NCBI RefSeq assembly: GCF_049472655.1
Contig: NZ_JAQNCS010000002.1
Coordinates: forward strand, 138,981 to 202,980
Direction: 5' to 3'
Origin: Deferribacter abyssi
Lineage (GTDB): Bacteria > Chrysiogenota > Deferribacteres > Deferribacterales > Deferribacteraceae
DNA: 64,000 nt
Shown: piece by piece, positions 9,089 through 18,834 of the stretch
How positions within the stretch are numbered: the first letter of the stretch is position 1
How the letters are laid out: every line of letters begins with the position of its first letter
Made by a program: the position numbers and the translations under genes
Notes under the pieces: model-generated
Database searches by the model: none
What the model saw: only the letters and a program-made list of their open reading frames with translations
What the model was told of the DNA's origin: nothing

Positions 9089-9652
9089 ATGAGCATTAAA
9101 TTTAAGATAATTTTGTCTTATATGTTGATTTCATTCCTTTTCTTAATCGCTGGTTTAATTTCAATAACATCTTTTAAAAAAATTTCCAACCAATTACACA
9201 AAGATATTTCTAGCTCTATCAAATTACAAACTTTTTTAAAGGATATTCAATCAGATTTTCTCAAATTATCCTCAACCCTAAAAGATATAAAAGCAGAAGA
9301 AAAAATTGAACAGGTGAATAAATATAAAAAAAACCTTAATAATTCCATTCAAAAAATAGACAAAAATCTTCAATCTATTAATTTTGACTTAAATGGTTTG
9401 GAAAGCAATTTACAATCAATAAAAAAAGACTATAAAAAATTTTCATTACTTTCACAAAAACTTATTTCTTTAAAAACAGATTACTTGAATACATCTGCAG
9501 AAGTTATAGAAATCTTTGATAAGATAGACAGTTTGTACAGACAACAAAAGGGTGAAACTTTTATAATCACATCTAACACCAAAAACAATAATGAGCTAAT
9601 GTTGCTCAGTAAAATAATGGAAGATATACTTCAAATCAAAATCTACTCTTAG
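9089..9652 (+). CDS. Methyl-accepting chemotaxis protein, N-terminal part ending at an in-frame TAG
   Basis: The first 187 residues of a chemoreceptor: one transmembrane helix (about residues 8-28), then a long helical, lysine-rich periplasmic sensor like a four-helix-bundle domain. The ATG at 9089 has a strong GGAGGT site; a start at 9056 would fall inside the promoter. Translation stops at TAG 9650-9652, yet the same frame continues open to 11104 and encodes the rest of a normal receptor. The ligand is unknown. This piece alone has no HAMP or signalling domain, so it cannot work as a receptor. Confidence 0.8.
   Translation: MSIKFKIILSYMLISFLFLIAGLISITSFKKISNQLHKDISSSIKLQTFLKDIQSDFLKLSSTLKDIKAEEKIEQVNKYKKNLNNSIQKIDKNLQSINFDLNGLESNLQSIKKDYKKFSLLSQKLISLKTDYLNTSAEVIEIFDKIDSLYRQQKGETFIITSNTKNNNELMLLSKIMEDILQIKIYS
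9650..9652 (+). other. In-frame amber codon inside the chemoreceptor gene
   Basis: TAG in the same frame as both flanking coding parts. The 24 codons after it (9653-9724) are open and read as a plausible continuation of the helical sensor domain. A single base change from CAG, AAG or GAG would explain it. Programmed read-through or a sequencing error are alternatives. Confidence 0.75.
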
Positions 9653-9724
9653 TTATTAATCAACTTTACAGATGAGTTTGACATTGAAGATGCAAAAGAT
9701 TCTATTATTAGTTACTCAAGAACA

Positions 9725-11104
9725 ATGGTAGCCATTATCAATACTTTTTTAAAAGGTGGGACATATCAAAAAACCACTATCACTAAAGTAACTGATAAGA
9801 AAAAAATAAAACATTTCAAAAAACTAATAAAACTAAATAAACAGATTCAAAGTGAAGCCACAAATCTCTTCGAAAAACATATGAAAAAAAACAAAATTAA
9901 TGCACAACTATTTAATGTTTTAGAAGAGGTTAATAATTTAAATAACTCTCTAGAAATGAAAATAAATAAAATAGTCTCTATCTCTAACCAAAAAGTATCA
10001 AACTCTTTCAAAAAAATTGACTCATCAATTAACAAAACAAATAGTATATTAATAGTTACAGTCTTTATAGTTATTTTAGTGGGACTTATTATAGGTATTA
10101 TATCTTCAAATAAGATTGCAAAAACAATCAATCATGCTGTAAGTCTTGCTAAGAAAATTGAAGATGGAGATTTGACTGCACAAGATATTACTTCAACAGG
10201 TAAAGACGAGCTTGCAATTTTAAGTAATTCGCTAAATGAAATGAAAACAGGATTAAAAACAATTGTAAAAAAAATTATGAATACAATTAATACCTTAAAA
10301 GATATTAGTTTAAAGTTAGAACAAGAAATGCAAGGTATGTCATGCTCTTTCAACGATGTCAGTTACAATATAGAAAATACCGTAGCAGCAACAGAGCAAC
10401 TTTCTCAAAGTACATATGACATAAATAATAATATTAATACTAGTATTTCAAATTTAAATACTGTAAGAGATGATGTATTGAAAAGCAATGATTTGTTAAT
10501 CAGATCCATAAATGACGTCTCAAATATCTCAAAAGATTTAGGAAAGGCATCTGTAAATTTAACAAATTTAAAAGAAGCTAGTAAAAAAATACATAACGTA
10601 GTAAACATCATTATCGATATAGCTGACCAAACTAACTTACTTGCCTTAAATGCTGCCATTGAAGCTGCAAGAGCAGGTGAACATGGTAGAGGTTTTGCTG
10701 TAGTAGCAGATGAGGTTAGAAAGTTAGCGGAGAAGACTGCAAAATCTGTAAACGATATTTCTGAAATGATAAAAACTATAAATAGTGAAATTGACAACTC
10801 CGTATTAATGGTAAATGATGGAATATATGCTATTGATGAAGGAATAATAAACTTAAAAAATTTAGGAAATAACTTTAATAACAATATTCAAAAACTTGAG
10901 GAAGCAATCAATGCAATTAACCCAATAGTCAATATGATTGAAGAATTAAACTCTGCAGTTAACTCAATTGCAGAATCACTTAATAATATTAACAATACAA
11001 ACGCCGAATGTAGCCATAAAGTTCAGAACGTTTTTGATTTGTCTAATAAACTTATCAATATAAACAAAGAATTATCTAAAATAATTGAAAAATTTAAAGT
11101 ATAA
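9725..11104 (+). CDS. Methyl-accepting chemotaxis protein, C-terminal part (TM2, HAMP, signalling domain)
   Basis: The first in-frame ATG after the TAG is 9725, but no good ribosome site precedes it, so this is more likely the distal part of one 671-codon gene from 9089 than an independent gene. It holds the end of the sensor, a transmembrane segment (about residues 102-124 of this part), a HAMP domain, and a cytoplasmic signalling domain. The CheA/CheW-binding tip is complete: DQTNLLALNAAIEAARAGEH followed by GRGFAVVADEVRKLAEKTAK. The intact distal sequence suggests that the interruption is recent or is read through. Confidence 0.8.
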   Translation: MVAIINTFLKGGTYQKTTITKVTDKKKIKHFKKLIKLNKQIQSEATNLFEKHMKKNKINAQLFNVLEEVNNLNNSLEMKINKIVSISNQKVSNSFKKIDSSINKTNSILIVTVFIVILVGLIIGIISSNKIAKTINHAVSLAKKIEDGDLTAQDITSTGKDELAILSNSLNEMKTGLKTIVKKIMNTINTLKDISLKLEQEMQGMSCSFNDVSYNIENTVAATEQLSQSTYDINNNINTSISNLNTVRDDVLKSNDLLIRSINDVSNISKDLGKASVNLTNLKEASKKIHNVVNIIIDIADQTNLLALNAAIEAARAGEHGRGFAVVADEVRKLAEKTAKSVNDISEMIKTINSEIDNSVLMVNDGIYAIDEGIINLKNLGNNFNNNIQKLEEAINAINPIVNMIEELNSAVNSIAESLNNINNTNAECSHKVQNVFDLSNKLININKELSKIIEKFKV

Positions 11105-11219
11105 AAAAACCCTTTATCCTTTAAAAATTGGCAAACTAGCTGTCAAACACATGAACAATCTTATAAAAATCATTTAAAAGCTCTGCATTGTCCATTTATT
11201 ATTCAAGTAATATCAATCA

Positions 11220-12569
11220 TTACCACTTTTTAAGACCAAATTGGTTTATTTTCCTGTGAAGATATGTCCTTTCAATTTCAAGAACTTTTGCAGATTGTGA
11301 TATATTCCAATTATTACTCTTCAATACTTTTGCAATATAATTCTTTTCAAAAATTTCTTTGGCTTTTTTCAATGGCAAACCCATGCTAATAATTTCAAAA
11401 TCATCATTTTTAATCCCCTTCAAAAATCCAGGAACATCATCTACAGTAAGTTTATCCGATTCAGATAAAACAACCATTCTCTCAACTGTATTCTTAAGTT
11501 GCCTCACATTACCAGGCCAGTCATATTCAATAAATAACTCCATCAAATCATCATCTATCTCTTTCAAATCTAATCCATTACTATAACATGATTCTTTAAG
11601 AAAATGTTTTACCAACAATGGGATATCTTGCTTTCTTTGTTTAAGAGGTGGGACATGAATGGGCACAACATTTATCCTATAATATAAATCTTCCCTAAAT
11701 CTTCCCTCAGCAATCTCTTTTTCGATATTTTTATTTGTTGCAGAAATTAACCTAAAGTCAGATCTAATAATTTCATTCCCCCCAAGTCTCGTAAATTCAA
11801 ATGTTTCCAATACTCTCAGCAACTTTGCCTGCATTACCAAATCCATATCTCCAACTTCATCTAAAAATAAAGTTCCTTTGTCAGCAAGTTCAATTTTGCC
11901 TATTTTTCTATTTATAGCCCCCGTAAACGCACCTTTTTCGTATCCAAACATTTCACTTTCTATCAATTCAGATGGAATAGCAGAACAATTCAATTCTACA
12001 AACCTTTGGTTCGAACGCTTACTTAAAAGATGAATAAGTCTAGCTACATGCTCTTTCCCTGTCCCATTATCACCAGTAATAAGTACCCAAGCATTTGTTG
12101 GAGCAATTTTTTCAATCCTACGCTTCAATTTTATAATTTCATCACTTTCTCCTATCAACTCATACCTTTTTAATAAATCAAATTTATAATATTTTAAGTC
12201 TCTTACCAACTCAATTTTATCATTTATATGTTTGAGTAATAATATTATCCTATCTAATGAAAGCGGTTTTTCTAAGAAATCATATGCACCATTTTTTATT
12301 GCATCAACCGCATTCTCTATATTACCATGTCCGCTTATAATTATGACCTCTGTTTCTGGAAAATATTTTTTAATATCTTTCAATCCCTCATTACCATCCT
12401 TATCAGGAAGCCAGATATCTAGAAATATAACATCATAAATCTCGTTTTGTAATTTTTTAAAACCATCTTCAAATGTTAAAGCAAAATCAGCTTCATGCCC
12501 CTCATCTTCTACAATATCTTTTATTGTACCACATATATTTTTCTCATCGTCAATAATTAATATTTTCAT
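11220..12569 (-). CDS. ntrX: NtrX-family sigma-54-dependent response regulator
   Basis: A 449-residue three-domain regulator. The receiver (1-118) has phospho-acceptor D51. The AAA+ sigma-54-activating domain has Walker A GDNGTGKE at 166-173 and the sigma-54 contact loop GAFTGA at 213-218. A Fis-type helix-turn-helix (about 415-449) has the SNNWNISQSAKVLEIERTYL pattern typical of NtrX. It overlaps the upstream ntrY by one base and is the last gene of the long minus-strand run. NtrX commonly controls nitrogen, redox or cell-envelope functions; the regulon here is unknown. Confidence 0.88.
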   Translation of the reverse strand: MKILIIDDEKNICGTIKDIVEDEGHEADFALTFEDGFKKLQNEIYDVIFLDIWLPDKDGNEGLKDIKKYFPETEVIIISGHGNIENAVDAIKNGAYDFLEKPLSLDRIILLLKHINDKIELVRDLKYYKFDLLKRYELIGESDEIIKLKRRIEKIAPTNAWVLITGDNGTGKEHVARLIHLLSKRSNQRFVELNCSAIPSELIESEMFGYEKGAFTGAINRKIGKIELADKGTLFLDEVGDMDLVMQAKLLRVLETFEFTRLGGNEIIRSDFRLISATNKNIEKEIAEGRFREDLYYRINVVPIHVPPLKQRKQDIPLLVKHFLKESCYSNGLDLKEIDDDLMELFIEYDWPGNVRQLKNTVERMVVLSESDKLTVDDVPGFLKGIKNDDFEIISMGLPLKKAKEIFEKNYIAKVLKSNNWNISQSAKVLEIERTYLHRKINQFGLKKW

Positions 12570-14725
12570 TACTTACCCCAGTCACTTTTCTTAAACTTAA
12601 TATTAAAAATTGTATATTCATTTTCAACACTTTCAACAAATATCTCCCCATCATGCTCCTCCACAATCTTCTTTACAATTGATAAGCCAAGACCCGTACC
12701 TCCTGATTTTTTACTAAAATAGGGTAAAAATATTTTATCAACATCCTCTTTTTTTATACCTACCCCATTATCTTTAAATGAAAGTACTATATACTCTTTA
12801 TTATCTGACATATTGATTTCAATCATGCCATTATCATTAACAGCTGCAATGGCATTATTTAGCAAATTGTGGAATAATCTTTTAATTTGAGAAACATCTC
12901 CATAAAAATAAATTTTTTCTTTGATATTAAATATGAAATTGATTTTATTATGAGAGATTTTATAAAATTCTACAACTTCATTCAAAACATCACTTAAATT
13001 AAAATAGGACTTATAAATATTAGGCATTCTAGCAAATTCATTAAACTCATTCACCATTTTGTACAAATCATTTACTTCAAAAATTATGGTCTTGATACTT
13101 TTTTGTATCGTTTGTGATACATGACAATTCTCTTCTTTTAATTTCTTCAATATTCTTTCTGCATTTAATTTTATAGGTGTAAGTGGATTTTTAATTTCAT
13201 GAGCTATACGGTTTGCTATTTCTTTCCATATTTCATATTTTTTCACATTAAGTATATCCGTTATATCATCCATAAAAAGAATAATATTGTCAGGTTCATC
13301 GTGACTTAAGTAAACCTTCGATAAAGTAATTGAAAATGTCTTTTTAATACTATGAATTTCCAAATCCTTTTGAAAACTCTTAATCTTTTCATTATGTTTA
13401 TTAAAAAATTCTTTTAATAACTCAAGAATTTCATCCCACCACTCTTCTCCAATTTCTAATATTTCTTTTGCTTTGTCGTTTAGCTTTAAAATTCTGAGAT
13501 TCTCATCAAAAAGAAAGATAGCTGATTTAGTGTTTTTAAAAATAGTATCTATATACTGGTTATCTCTAAATATTTGCCTGTACATTTTATCAAGTTCTAT
13601 ATTTTTCTTATTCAACTGTTCAGTATGTTCTTTCAATCTACTAGCCATTTCATTAAATGATTTAATTAAAACCAGCAGCTCATAATCCCCTTCTTCCTCT
13701 AGTTTTACATCCAAGTCACCTTTTGATATTTTTTTCGAAGCTTCTGCCAATGCTCCTAACGGTTCAGTAATATTTTTAGAAAAAACAATACTTCCCCAAA
13801 TTCCTGCTAAAGCTACAAGTAATGTCATCAAAATAAGAAGAATTTTATAAGAGTTTTTAACAGGTTCTGCAAAAAATTTTATCTGGCTATAATTTCTATA
13901 AGAATCCATTATTTTAGAAACTTTTTGAGCTTGCGCTGGAGGTACTATTTTATAAACAAACAGTGCTCCTAAAATTAACTTTTTGGATGTTTTAGCAGAA
14001 ACAGGTGCACCAACCCAATAAATTTGATTGTCACCAAAAAATTCATATTTCGCTACCTGTTTTGCATTTTCCACTATTTCTACCACAGTTTCCTTATCAA
14101 CCAAAAAGTTTATATAATATTTTTTATCTTCTGATAAAATTCTATTTCCCTCTTTATTATAAACGGCAACACCATCAATCCTATTATTTTGAAGATACTC
14201 AACAATAAAATTTTTAAGCTCACCATAATTCCTCTGATATAAAAAACCTTTAGTAGTCAAAAGCTTCGATAGTATAGAGGTTTGTTCAACTAAATCCTGT
14301 TCTAATTGATTCTGGTATCTTTGCATTAAATCTACAGAACTTTTTAATGCCTGTTCTACTTGTGCATCAAACCATTTATTAATACTATTATTAATAATAC
14401 TAATTGAAAAAACAAAAACTATTGATACAGGTATTACACTAAGTATAATTGAAAATATCACCAATTTACTCTGAAGAGATGTACCAAAAACTCCTTTACT
14501 CTTAGTAAAAAAAATTTTTGCTAAATTTCTAAAGATGACAATTAACAAAGCAAGCAATAGCACTATATTTAAATTTATGAGTAAAAAAATAGATATATTT
14601 GAGGTAAAAGGAAATTCAGAATTAACAAGTTTTGAACTAACAATAAAATTTATTAAAATTAGTAATACTAGTAGAATGAAGTAAAAGAAAATTCTTTTAT
14701 GCTTAGTTTTATCTCCAATAAGCAT
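12569..14725 (-). CDS. ntrY: NtrY-family membrane sensor histidine kinase
   Basis: A 718-residue kinase. The N-terminal third has several transmembrane helices and a periplasmic loop, followed by HAMP (about 320-380), PAS (about 395-490), HisKA with phospho-acceptor H near 508 in IAHEIKNPLTPIKL, and an ATPase domain with the N box NLLNNAIAAV and G box GGTGLGLSIV. This domain order and the adjacent ntrX identify the NtrY type. It should phosphorylate NtrX. The start overlaps the stop of the ExeA-like ATPase gene, so the kinase is coupled to that upstream module. Confidence 0.87.
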   Translation of the reverse strand: MLIGDKTKHKRIFFYFILLVLLILINFIVSSKLVNSEFPFTSNISIFLLINLNIVLLLALLIVIFRNLAKIFFTKSKGVFGTSLQSKLVIFSIILSVIPVSIVFVFSISIINNSINKWFDAQVEQALKSSVDLMQRYQNQLEQDLVEQTSILSKLLTTKGFLYQRNYGELKNFIVEYLQNNRIDGVAVYNKEGNRILSEDKKYYINFLVDKETVVEIVENAKQVAKYEFFGDNQIYWVGAPVSAKTSKKLILGALFVYKIVPPAQAQKVSKIMDSYRNYSQIKFFAEPVKNSYKILLILMTLLVALAGIWGSIVFSKNITEPLGALAEASKKISKGDLDVKLEEEGDYELLVLIKSFNEMASRLKEHTEQLNKKNIELDKMYRQIFRDNQYIDTIFKNTKSAIFLFDENLRILKLNDKAKEILEIGEEWWDEILELLKEFFNKHNEKIKSFQKDLEIHSIKKTFSITLSKVYLSHDEPDNIILFMDDITDILNVKKYEIWKEIANRIAHEIKNPLTPIKLNAERILKKLKEENCHVSQTIQKSIKTIIFEVNDLYKMVNEFNEFARMPNIYKSYFNLSDVLNEVVEFYKISHNKINFIFNIKEKIYFYGDVSQIKRLFHNLLNNAIAAVNDNGMIEINMSDNKEYIVLSFKDNGVGIKKEDVDKIFLPYFSKKSGGTGLGLSIVKKIVEEHDGEIFVESVENEYTIFNIKFKKSDWGK

Positions 14726-15537
14726 TAAACAAGGCCTAAATCCTGTGCCACTTGTTCAATTAATCCCTTATCTATCATATGATTCTTTATCAAAAAACCT
14801 TCAAATAAAGCATTATCACAAATAGTATTTATTAACCTAGGAATTCCTTTGGAATATTCATAAATTTTATTTACAGCTTCAGAATCAAAAATCATCTCTT
14901 CTAAGCCAGCAATTTCTAATCTATGTTTAATATATTGAGAAGTTTCATCTAAGCTCAACGGTTCTAAAGTAAATCTCATAGAAACTCGCTGAAAAAGTGG
15001 CTTGTCCTGTCTTAAATTATCTTCTAACTCAGGTAAACCAAACAAAACAAATGTAATTAACTTACCTTTCTCATCTTCGAAATTTAAAAGCCCTCTCATC
15101 TCTTCCATTACTTCTTTTTTAGAAAGCATCTGAGCTTCATCAATTAATATAACTACTTTTTTTCCCATTTCATTAATCTTAGAAAGCTCTTGATAAAGGG
15201 CATTAACCATCTCATGCTTTTCAGTAGGAATATTTTGCACTCCTAATTGTAAACAAAGCTTTTTTAAAAACCATTTAGATGTCACTTCAGAATGCACAAC
15301 TACAATTAATGCGGCGTCATACTTATCCGGATCAAGCTCTTCAAAAAACAGTCTTGCTAAAATAGTCTTACCTGTACCTATTGGACCTAAAACCACACCC
15401 AAACCTTTTTTATAATCAATAAGATAATTCAATTTATTTAACACTAAAGAATGTTTTTTTGTCTTATAAAAATATTTCAAATCAGGAGTATTGTTAAAAG
15501 GCAGTTCTTTCAATCCGTAAAATTCTTTTAATCCCAT
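14725..15537 (-). CDS. ExeA/GspA-like AAA ATPase
   Basis: A 270-residue ATPase with the ExeA/GspA N-terminal pattern (FYGLKELPFNNTPDLKYFY), Walker A GPIGTGKT near residue 53, and Walker B VVILIDEAQML near residue 130, followed by a lid domain. ExeA helps type II secretins cross peptidoglycan, but many homologues of this size lack the periplasmic part and sit near pilus or regulator genes. I see no transmembrane or peptidoglycan-binding segment, so this is a cytoplasmic short form. It lies between a TPR protein gene and ntrY, which suggests a shared but unidentified process. Confidence 0.75.
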   Translation of the reverse strand: MGLKEFYGLKELPFNNTPDLKYFYKTKKHSLVLNKLNYLIDYKKGLGVVLGPIGTGKTILARLFFEELDPDKYDAALIVVVHSEVTSKWFLKKLCLQLGVQNIPTEKHEMVNALYQELSKINEMGKKVVILIDEAQMLSKKEVMEEMRGLLNFEDEKGKLITFVLFGLPELEDNLRQDKPLFQRVSMRFTLEPLSLDETSQYIKHRLEIAGLEEMIFDSEAVNKIYEYSKGIPRLINTICDNALFEGFLIKNHMIDKGLIEQVAQDLGLV

Positions 15538-15545
15538 TATTTAAC

Positions 15546-17786
15546 CTACAAAAATGATATCTTTCTTTTTACATTTTTCTTTTTAACTGTTTGTCCGAGT
15601 TCTTCATAAACTTCTTCTGAAACACTTTCAGTATAGCCAGAATATTGCTTAAGCTTCTCTTTTAAATCACGAAAATTTATATCAATATTTGCTAATTTAT
15701 CAAAATATACTTTTGCAGTATCTTTGTCACCTTTAGTTTCATAAATAAGAGCAAGCTCATACAAAGAATTTTTCACTTTTTCTATATCTTCAAAATCAGC
15801 CAAAATTAGCTTATGAATATTTATAGCATTATCATATCTACCCATTCTCTTATAACATTCTGCGAGCATATATAAGCTTTCATATTTTTTATCTCCATAA
15901 GAAGCTTTTTTAAATTCTTCCACAGCATCTTCATACAACTCCATTTCAAAATAAGCTAAGGCTAAATCATAATGTGTCTCATAATCATCTTGTGAAACAA
16001 CATCATTAATACTTTTTCTTATATTTTCAATTAAACTTCTTTCATCTTTATCTAATTGTATGATCTTTTTATCTGCATCTGTTTTATCTTCAACAAACTC
16101 ATCCAAATCTATAAGCTCACCACTATCTTCCAATTCATTAAAAAACAAAAATATTTTTGATGCATAATCCTTAACTTTCTCATTATCAGGATATTCAAGC
16201 AATAAATCATCTACTATTTCTTTAGCTTTTTCATATTCTCCAGAGTTAATAAGCTCTTCAATCTCATCCAACTTTGACTCTAACGACTCATCATCTTTTC
16301 TTTCATCTTTAACCCCAATTTCAGGTAAGTCCAACTTATCCTCAGCAATAATATCATTAAAATCATCTTCTAATAACATTTCATTATCTTTATCTTCATC
16401 TTTATCTTCTTCTTTTTCAATCTCTTGCACATCTTTCAAATCAAGATCTAAATCAAGTTCAAAACCATCATTAGCTTCAGTAACAAAATCTGTGCCTAAA
16501 ACTGTGCTCTCAAGCCCAGAAATTGCTGTTTCAACTGTATCGTTGTTATTCTCTGATATAATTTCATCAAATTTACCAAATTCTAGATCTTCGAGATTAG
16601 TTTTGCTTTCTTCTTCTAAATCAATATCATATTCTTCATTACTTTCCAGTGATATCCCATATTCCAATTCATTAATATAATTCAAAATTCTTTCAGCTTT
16701 TTCAGTATCGTTTCTCAAAGAATAAATTTCAGCTAATTTCTTATATATTGCAATTTGTAAATCTTTTGCTTGGCATTTCCCAGCTAGTGTTACCATTAAA
16801 TCCAAAAGCACATCGTCATCTATTTTATTATATATATCTTCAACAACCTGAACAAACTCGATTTTGAAATCATATTCTGGCAACTCATTTATTTCTTTAA
16901 TGAGATCAGATATGTTGTCATAATCATCATTATTTAAATAATAATTTATCAAATCTTTATATATAACAGGCTCTTTATATTTATTTTTCAATTCACTATA
17001 AAAATCCAAGTCCATATTTATGGGATAATACTTTTTTAGAATATTATAAAAATTTAAATCAAAAGTTTTTTTAAGATAACTCTTCCCAAATTCAATGAAT
17101 ATATCCTTCTTATCTTCATTTTCTTGAAAGTATGGTAACATAAAAGGAATAACGTCAGTAAGATCACATTTATGTTTTAAACCTATTTCAGAAAAATACA
17201 TTATGTATTCTTTTAAATGTTCTGTTTGTTCTTTTTGGTATCTTTCATAAGCAACCTTTAGTGCAGAATAAAGAAATTTACAAATCTCAAAACTTTTTTG
17301 AAACTTATCCAATCGTTCCAATACAAGCTTAAAATTAAAAATATTGTCCCTATCTATTTCAGTAATCTCTTTTAAAATATCAATAGATTTATCAACAAAA
17401 CCTTTCTTTTCATAAATATCACTCAAATGAATTAAAGTGCTTAATTGCTCACCAATAAGACCTTTTCTTTCATATGCCTGAGCAAGTTTTCTATAAAATT
17501 CAAACTCCTCAGGAAAAAGTTTTAAAACTTTTTTTATTTGAGCTATAACTTTATCAGTATATTTTGCATCTTCTAATTTTCCAATCAAGCGTTTATATGT
17601 CTCTAAGGAATCAGACTTTTTCCCTAATCTATACTGAATATCTCCAAGTAAATTCCAGGCGACATAATCATTTTCTTTTTCAGATAAATATTTTTTACAT
17701 TCTTTTAGTGCCTTCTTTAACTGCCCTTTTAGAAATAATTTTTTTATATCCTGTAAATCCAACTCTTTACTCTTAAATAGTCTCAT
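15546..17786 (-). CDS. TPR-repeat protein with acidic linker
   Basis: A 746-residue protein. Residues 1 to about 370 and about 590 to 735 are degenerate tetratricopeptide repeats (for example DYVAWNLLGDIQYRLGKKSDSLETYK and similar helical pairs). Between them is a very acidic, Asp/Glu-rich segment (about 375-510) that is probably disordered. No signal peptide or membrane segment is visible, so it is likely a cytoplasmic scaffold. It lies 8 bases upstream of the ExeA-like ATPase gene, and the pair resembles TPR/ATPase neighbours near pilus or secretion genes. No enzymatic domain was recognised. Confidence 0.7.
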   Translation of the reverse strand: MRLFKSKELDLQDIKKLFLKGQLKKALKECKKYLSEKENDYVAWNLLGDIQYRLGKKSDSLETYKRLIGKLEDAKYTDKVIAQIKKVLKLFPEEFEFYRKLAQAYERKGLIGEQLSTLIHLSDIYEKKGFVDKSIDILKEITEIDRDNIFNFKLVLERLDKFQKSFEICKFLYSALKVAYERYQKEQTEHLKEYIMYFSEIGLKHKCDLTDVIPFMLPYFQENEDKKDIFIEFGKSYLKKTFDLNFYNILKKYYPINMDLDFYSELKNKYKEPVIYKDLINYYLNNDDYDNISDLIKEINELPEYDFKIEFVQVVEDIYNKIDDDVLLDLMVTLAGKCQAKDLQIAIYKKLAEIYSLRNDTEKAERILNYINELEYGISLESNEEYDIDLEEESKTNLEDLEFGKFDEIISENNNDTVETAISGLESTVLGTDFVTEANDGFELDLDLDLKDVQEIEKEEDKDEDKDNEMLLEDDFNDIIAEDKLDLPEIGVKDERKDDESLESKLDEIEELINSGEYEKAKEIVDDLLLEYPDNEKVKDYASKIFLFFNELEDSGELIDLDEFVEDKTDADKKIIQLDKDERSLIENIRKSINDVVSQDDYETHYDLALAYFEMELYEDAVEEFKKASYGDKKYESLYMLAECYKRMGRYDNAINIHKLILADFEDIEKVKNSLYELALIYETKGDKDTAKVYFDKLANIDINFRDLKEKLKQYSGYTESVSEEVYEELGQTVKKKNVKRKISFL

Positions 17787-18500
17787 TTAAAATATTCCTA
17801 TTAACTTATGAACTTGAGGTACAAAAAAAATTTTTATACCATAACTATAACCTATATCAGATAATTTATCAAGTAAATCTAAGTTTAAACAATTGTTTAT
17901 AAACTGTATATAAAGTTCATCAACCCCATTCTTTACCATTTCAACAAAAACAGCTTTTATCTCTTTTAAATCTATATCTTCACTAATAACTACTTTATAA
18001 TATACCTTGTGATCGATTTTTTTCAAATCTCTAATTAGATTAGCTGGATATCCATAACCAAAAACTGACTTCATTTTGATATCCACACTAATTATATCAA
18101 AATAATCTGATAGCTCAATGATTTCATCTACTAGATAACCACTTGTCTCTAGAAACATTTTTATTCCGCTATCTTTCATGATGGGTAAAAAGTCCCTCAA
18201 AAAATCTTTCTGTATCAATGGCTCACCACCGGTAATTGAAACAGAATGAAATAGATCAAAATCATAATGTTTTCTTAGTATTTGAAAAAAATCCTTTGGT
18301 GAAATAGGATTTCTATATTTAGTACCTTCACATAAGAAATTTTCAGAAAAAGAAAAGTCTGTATCACATCCTTTACAATTAAACACACAGTTGGCTAGTC
18401 TGATAAAGATTTGTCTAGCCCCAACAAACTTACCTTCCCCTTGATATGACTTAAAAACCTCTTTTATAAAACCTTTACTCAAAATATTCTGCTGCAGCAT
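17787..18500 (-). CDS. queE: 7-carboxy-7-deazaguanine synthase QueE
   Basis: A radical-SAM enzyme of about 237 residues that converts 6-carboxytetrahydropterin to 7-carboxy-7-deazaguanine in the queuosine/preQ0 pathway. The YQGEG segment and the cluster motif CVFNCKGCDTDFS are typical, followed by SITGGEPLIQKDFL. The open frame reaches 18521, but the ATG at 18500 gives a more usual N-terminus; either choice overlaps the queD end. queD lies directly upstream, so two consecutive steps are encoded together. queC is not in the window. Confidence 0.87.
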   Translation of the reverse strand: MLQQNILSKGFIKEVFKSYQGEGKFVGARQIFIRLANCVFNCKGCDTDFSFSENFLCEGTKYRNPISPKDFFQILRKHYDFDLFHSVSITGGEPLIQKDFLRDFLPIMKDSGIKMFLETSGYLVDEIIELSDYFDIISVDIKMKSVFGYGYPANLIRDLKKIDHKVYYKVVISEDIDLKEIKAVFVEMVKNGVDELYIQFINNCLNLDLLDKLSDIGYSYGIKIFFVPQVHKLIGIF

Positions 18501-18834
18501 TATCACTTTCCCAAACAACAACCGATTTTATAAGATTTCCAAATCTCTCTTTCATTTTATCATATATATATTTTGCAATATTCTCACTTGTAGGATTAAC
18601 TTTTTTAAAATACTCATGATCATTTAAAAAAATGTGGTCTAAACCATTCAATAGGCTCTTCAATTCTTTTTTAATCTCTTTAAAATCTATCAGCAAACCT
18701 GTTTCATTTAATTTCTCACCTTCAAGATAAACCTCAACACGCCAGTTATGTCCATGAAGGTTTTCACACTTCCCCTCATAGTTTCTTAAAAAATGAGCAC
18801 TTGCAAAACTATCAATCACTCTTAACCTATACAT
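18475..18834 (-). CDS. queD: 6-carboxy-5,6,7,8-tetrahydropterin synthase QueD
   Basis: A 119-residue PTPS-fold enzyme that turns dihydroneopterin triphosphate into 6-carboxytetrahydropterin. The zinc-binding histidines are in FASAHFL and NLHGHNW, and the catalytic cysteine in GKCENLHGH is present. Length is normal. The start overlaps the rluB stop by 13 bases and the end overlaps queE, so it is embedded in a coupled run. It supplies the QueE substrate for queuosine tRNA modification. Confidence 0.92.
   Translation of the reverse strand: MYRLRVIDSFASAHFLRNYEGKCENLHGHNWRVEVYLEGEKLNETGLLIDFKEIKKELKSLLNGLDHIFLNDHEYFKKVNPTSENIAKYIYDKMKERFGNLIKSVVVWESDNAAAEYFE

Noticed and set aside
11105..11219. 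Terminator between the convergent chemoreceptor and ntrX genes
   Set aside because: Only a short, wobble-rich stem (TTGGCA/TGTCAA) with no T-tract could be found.
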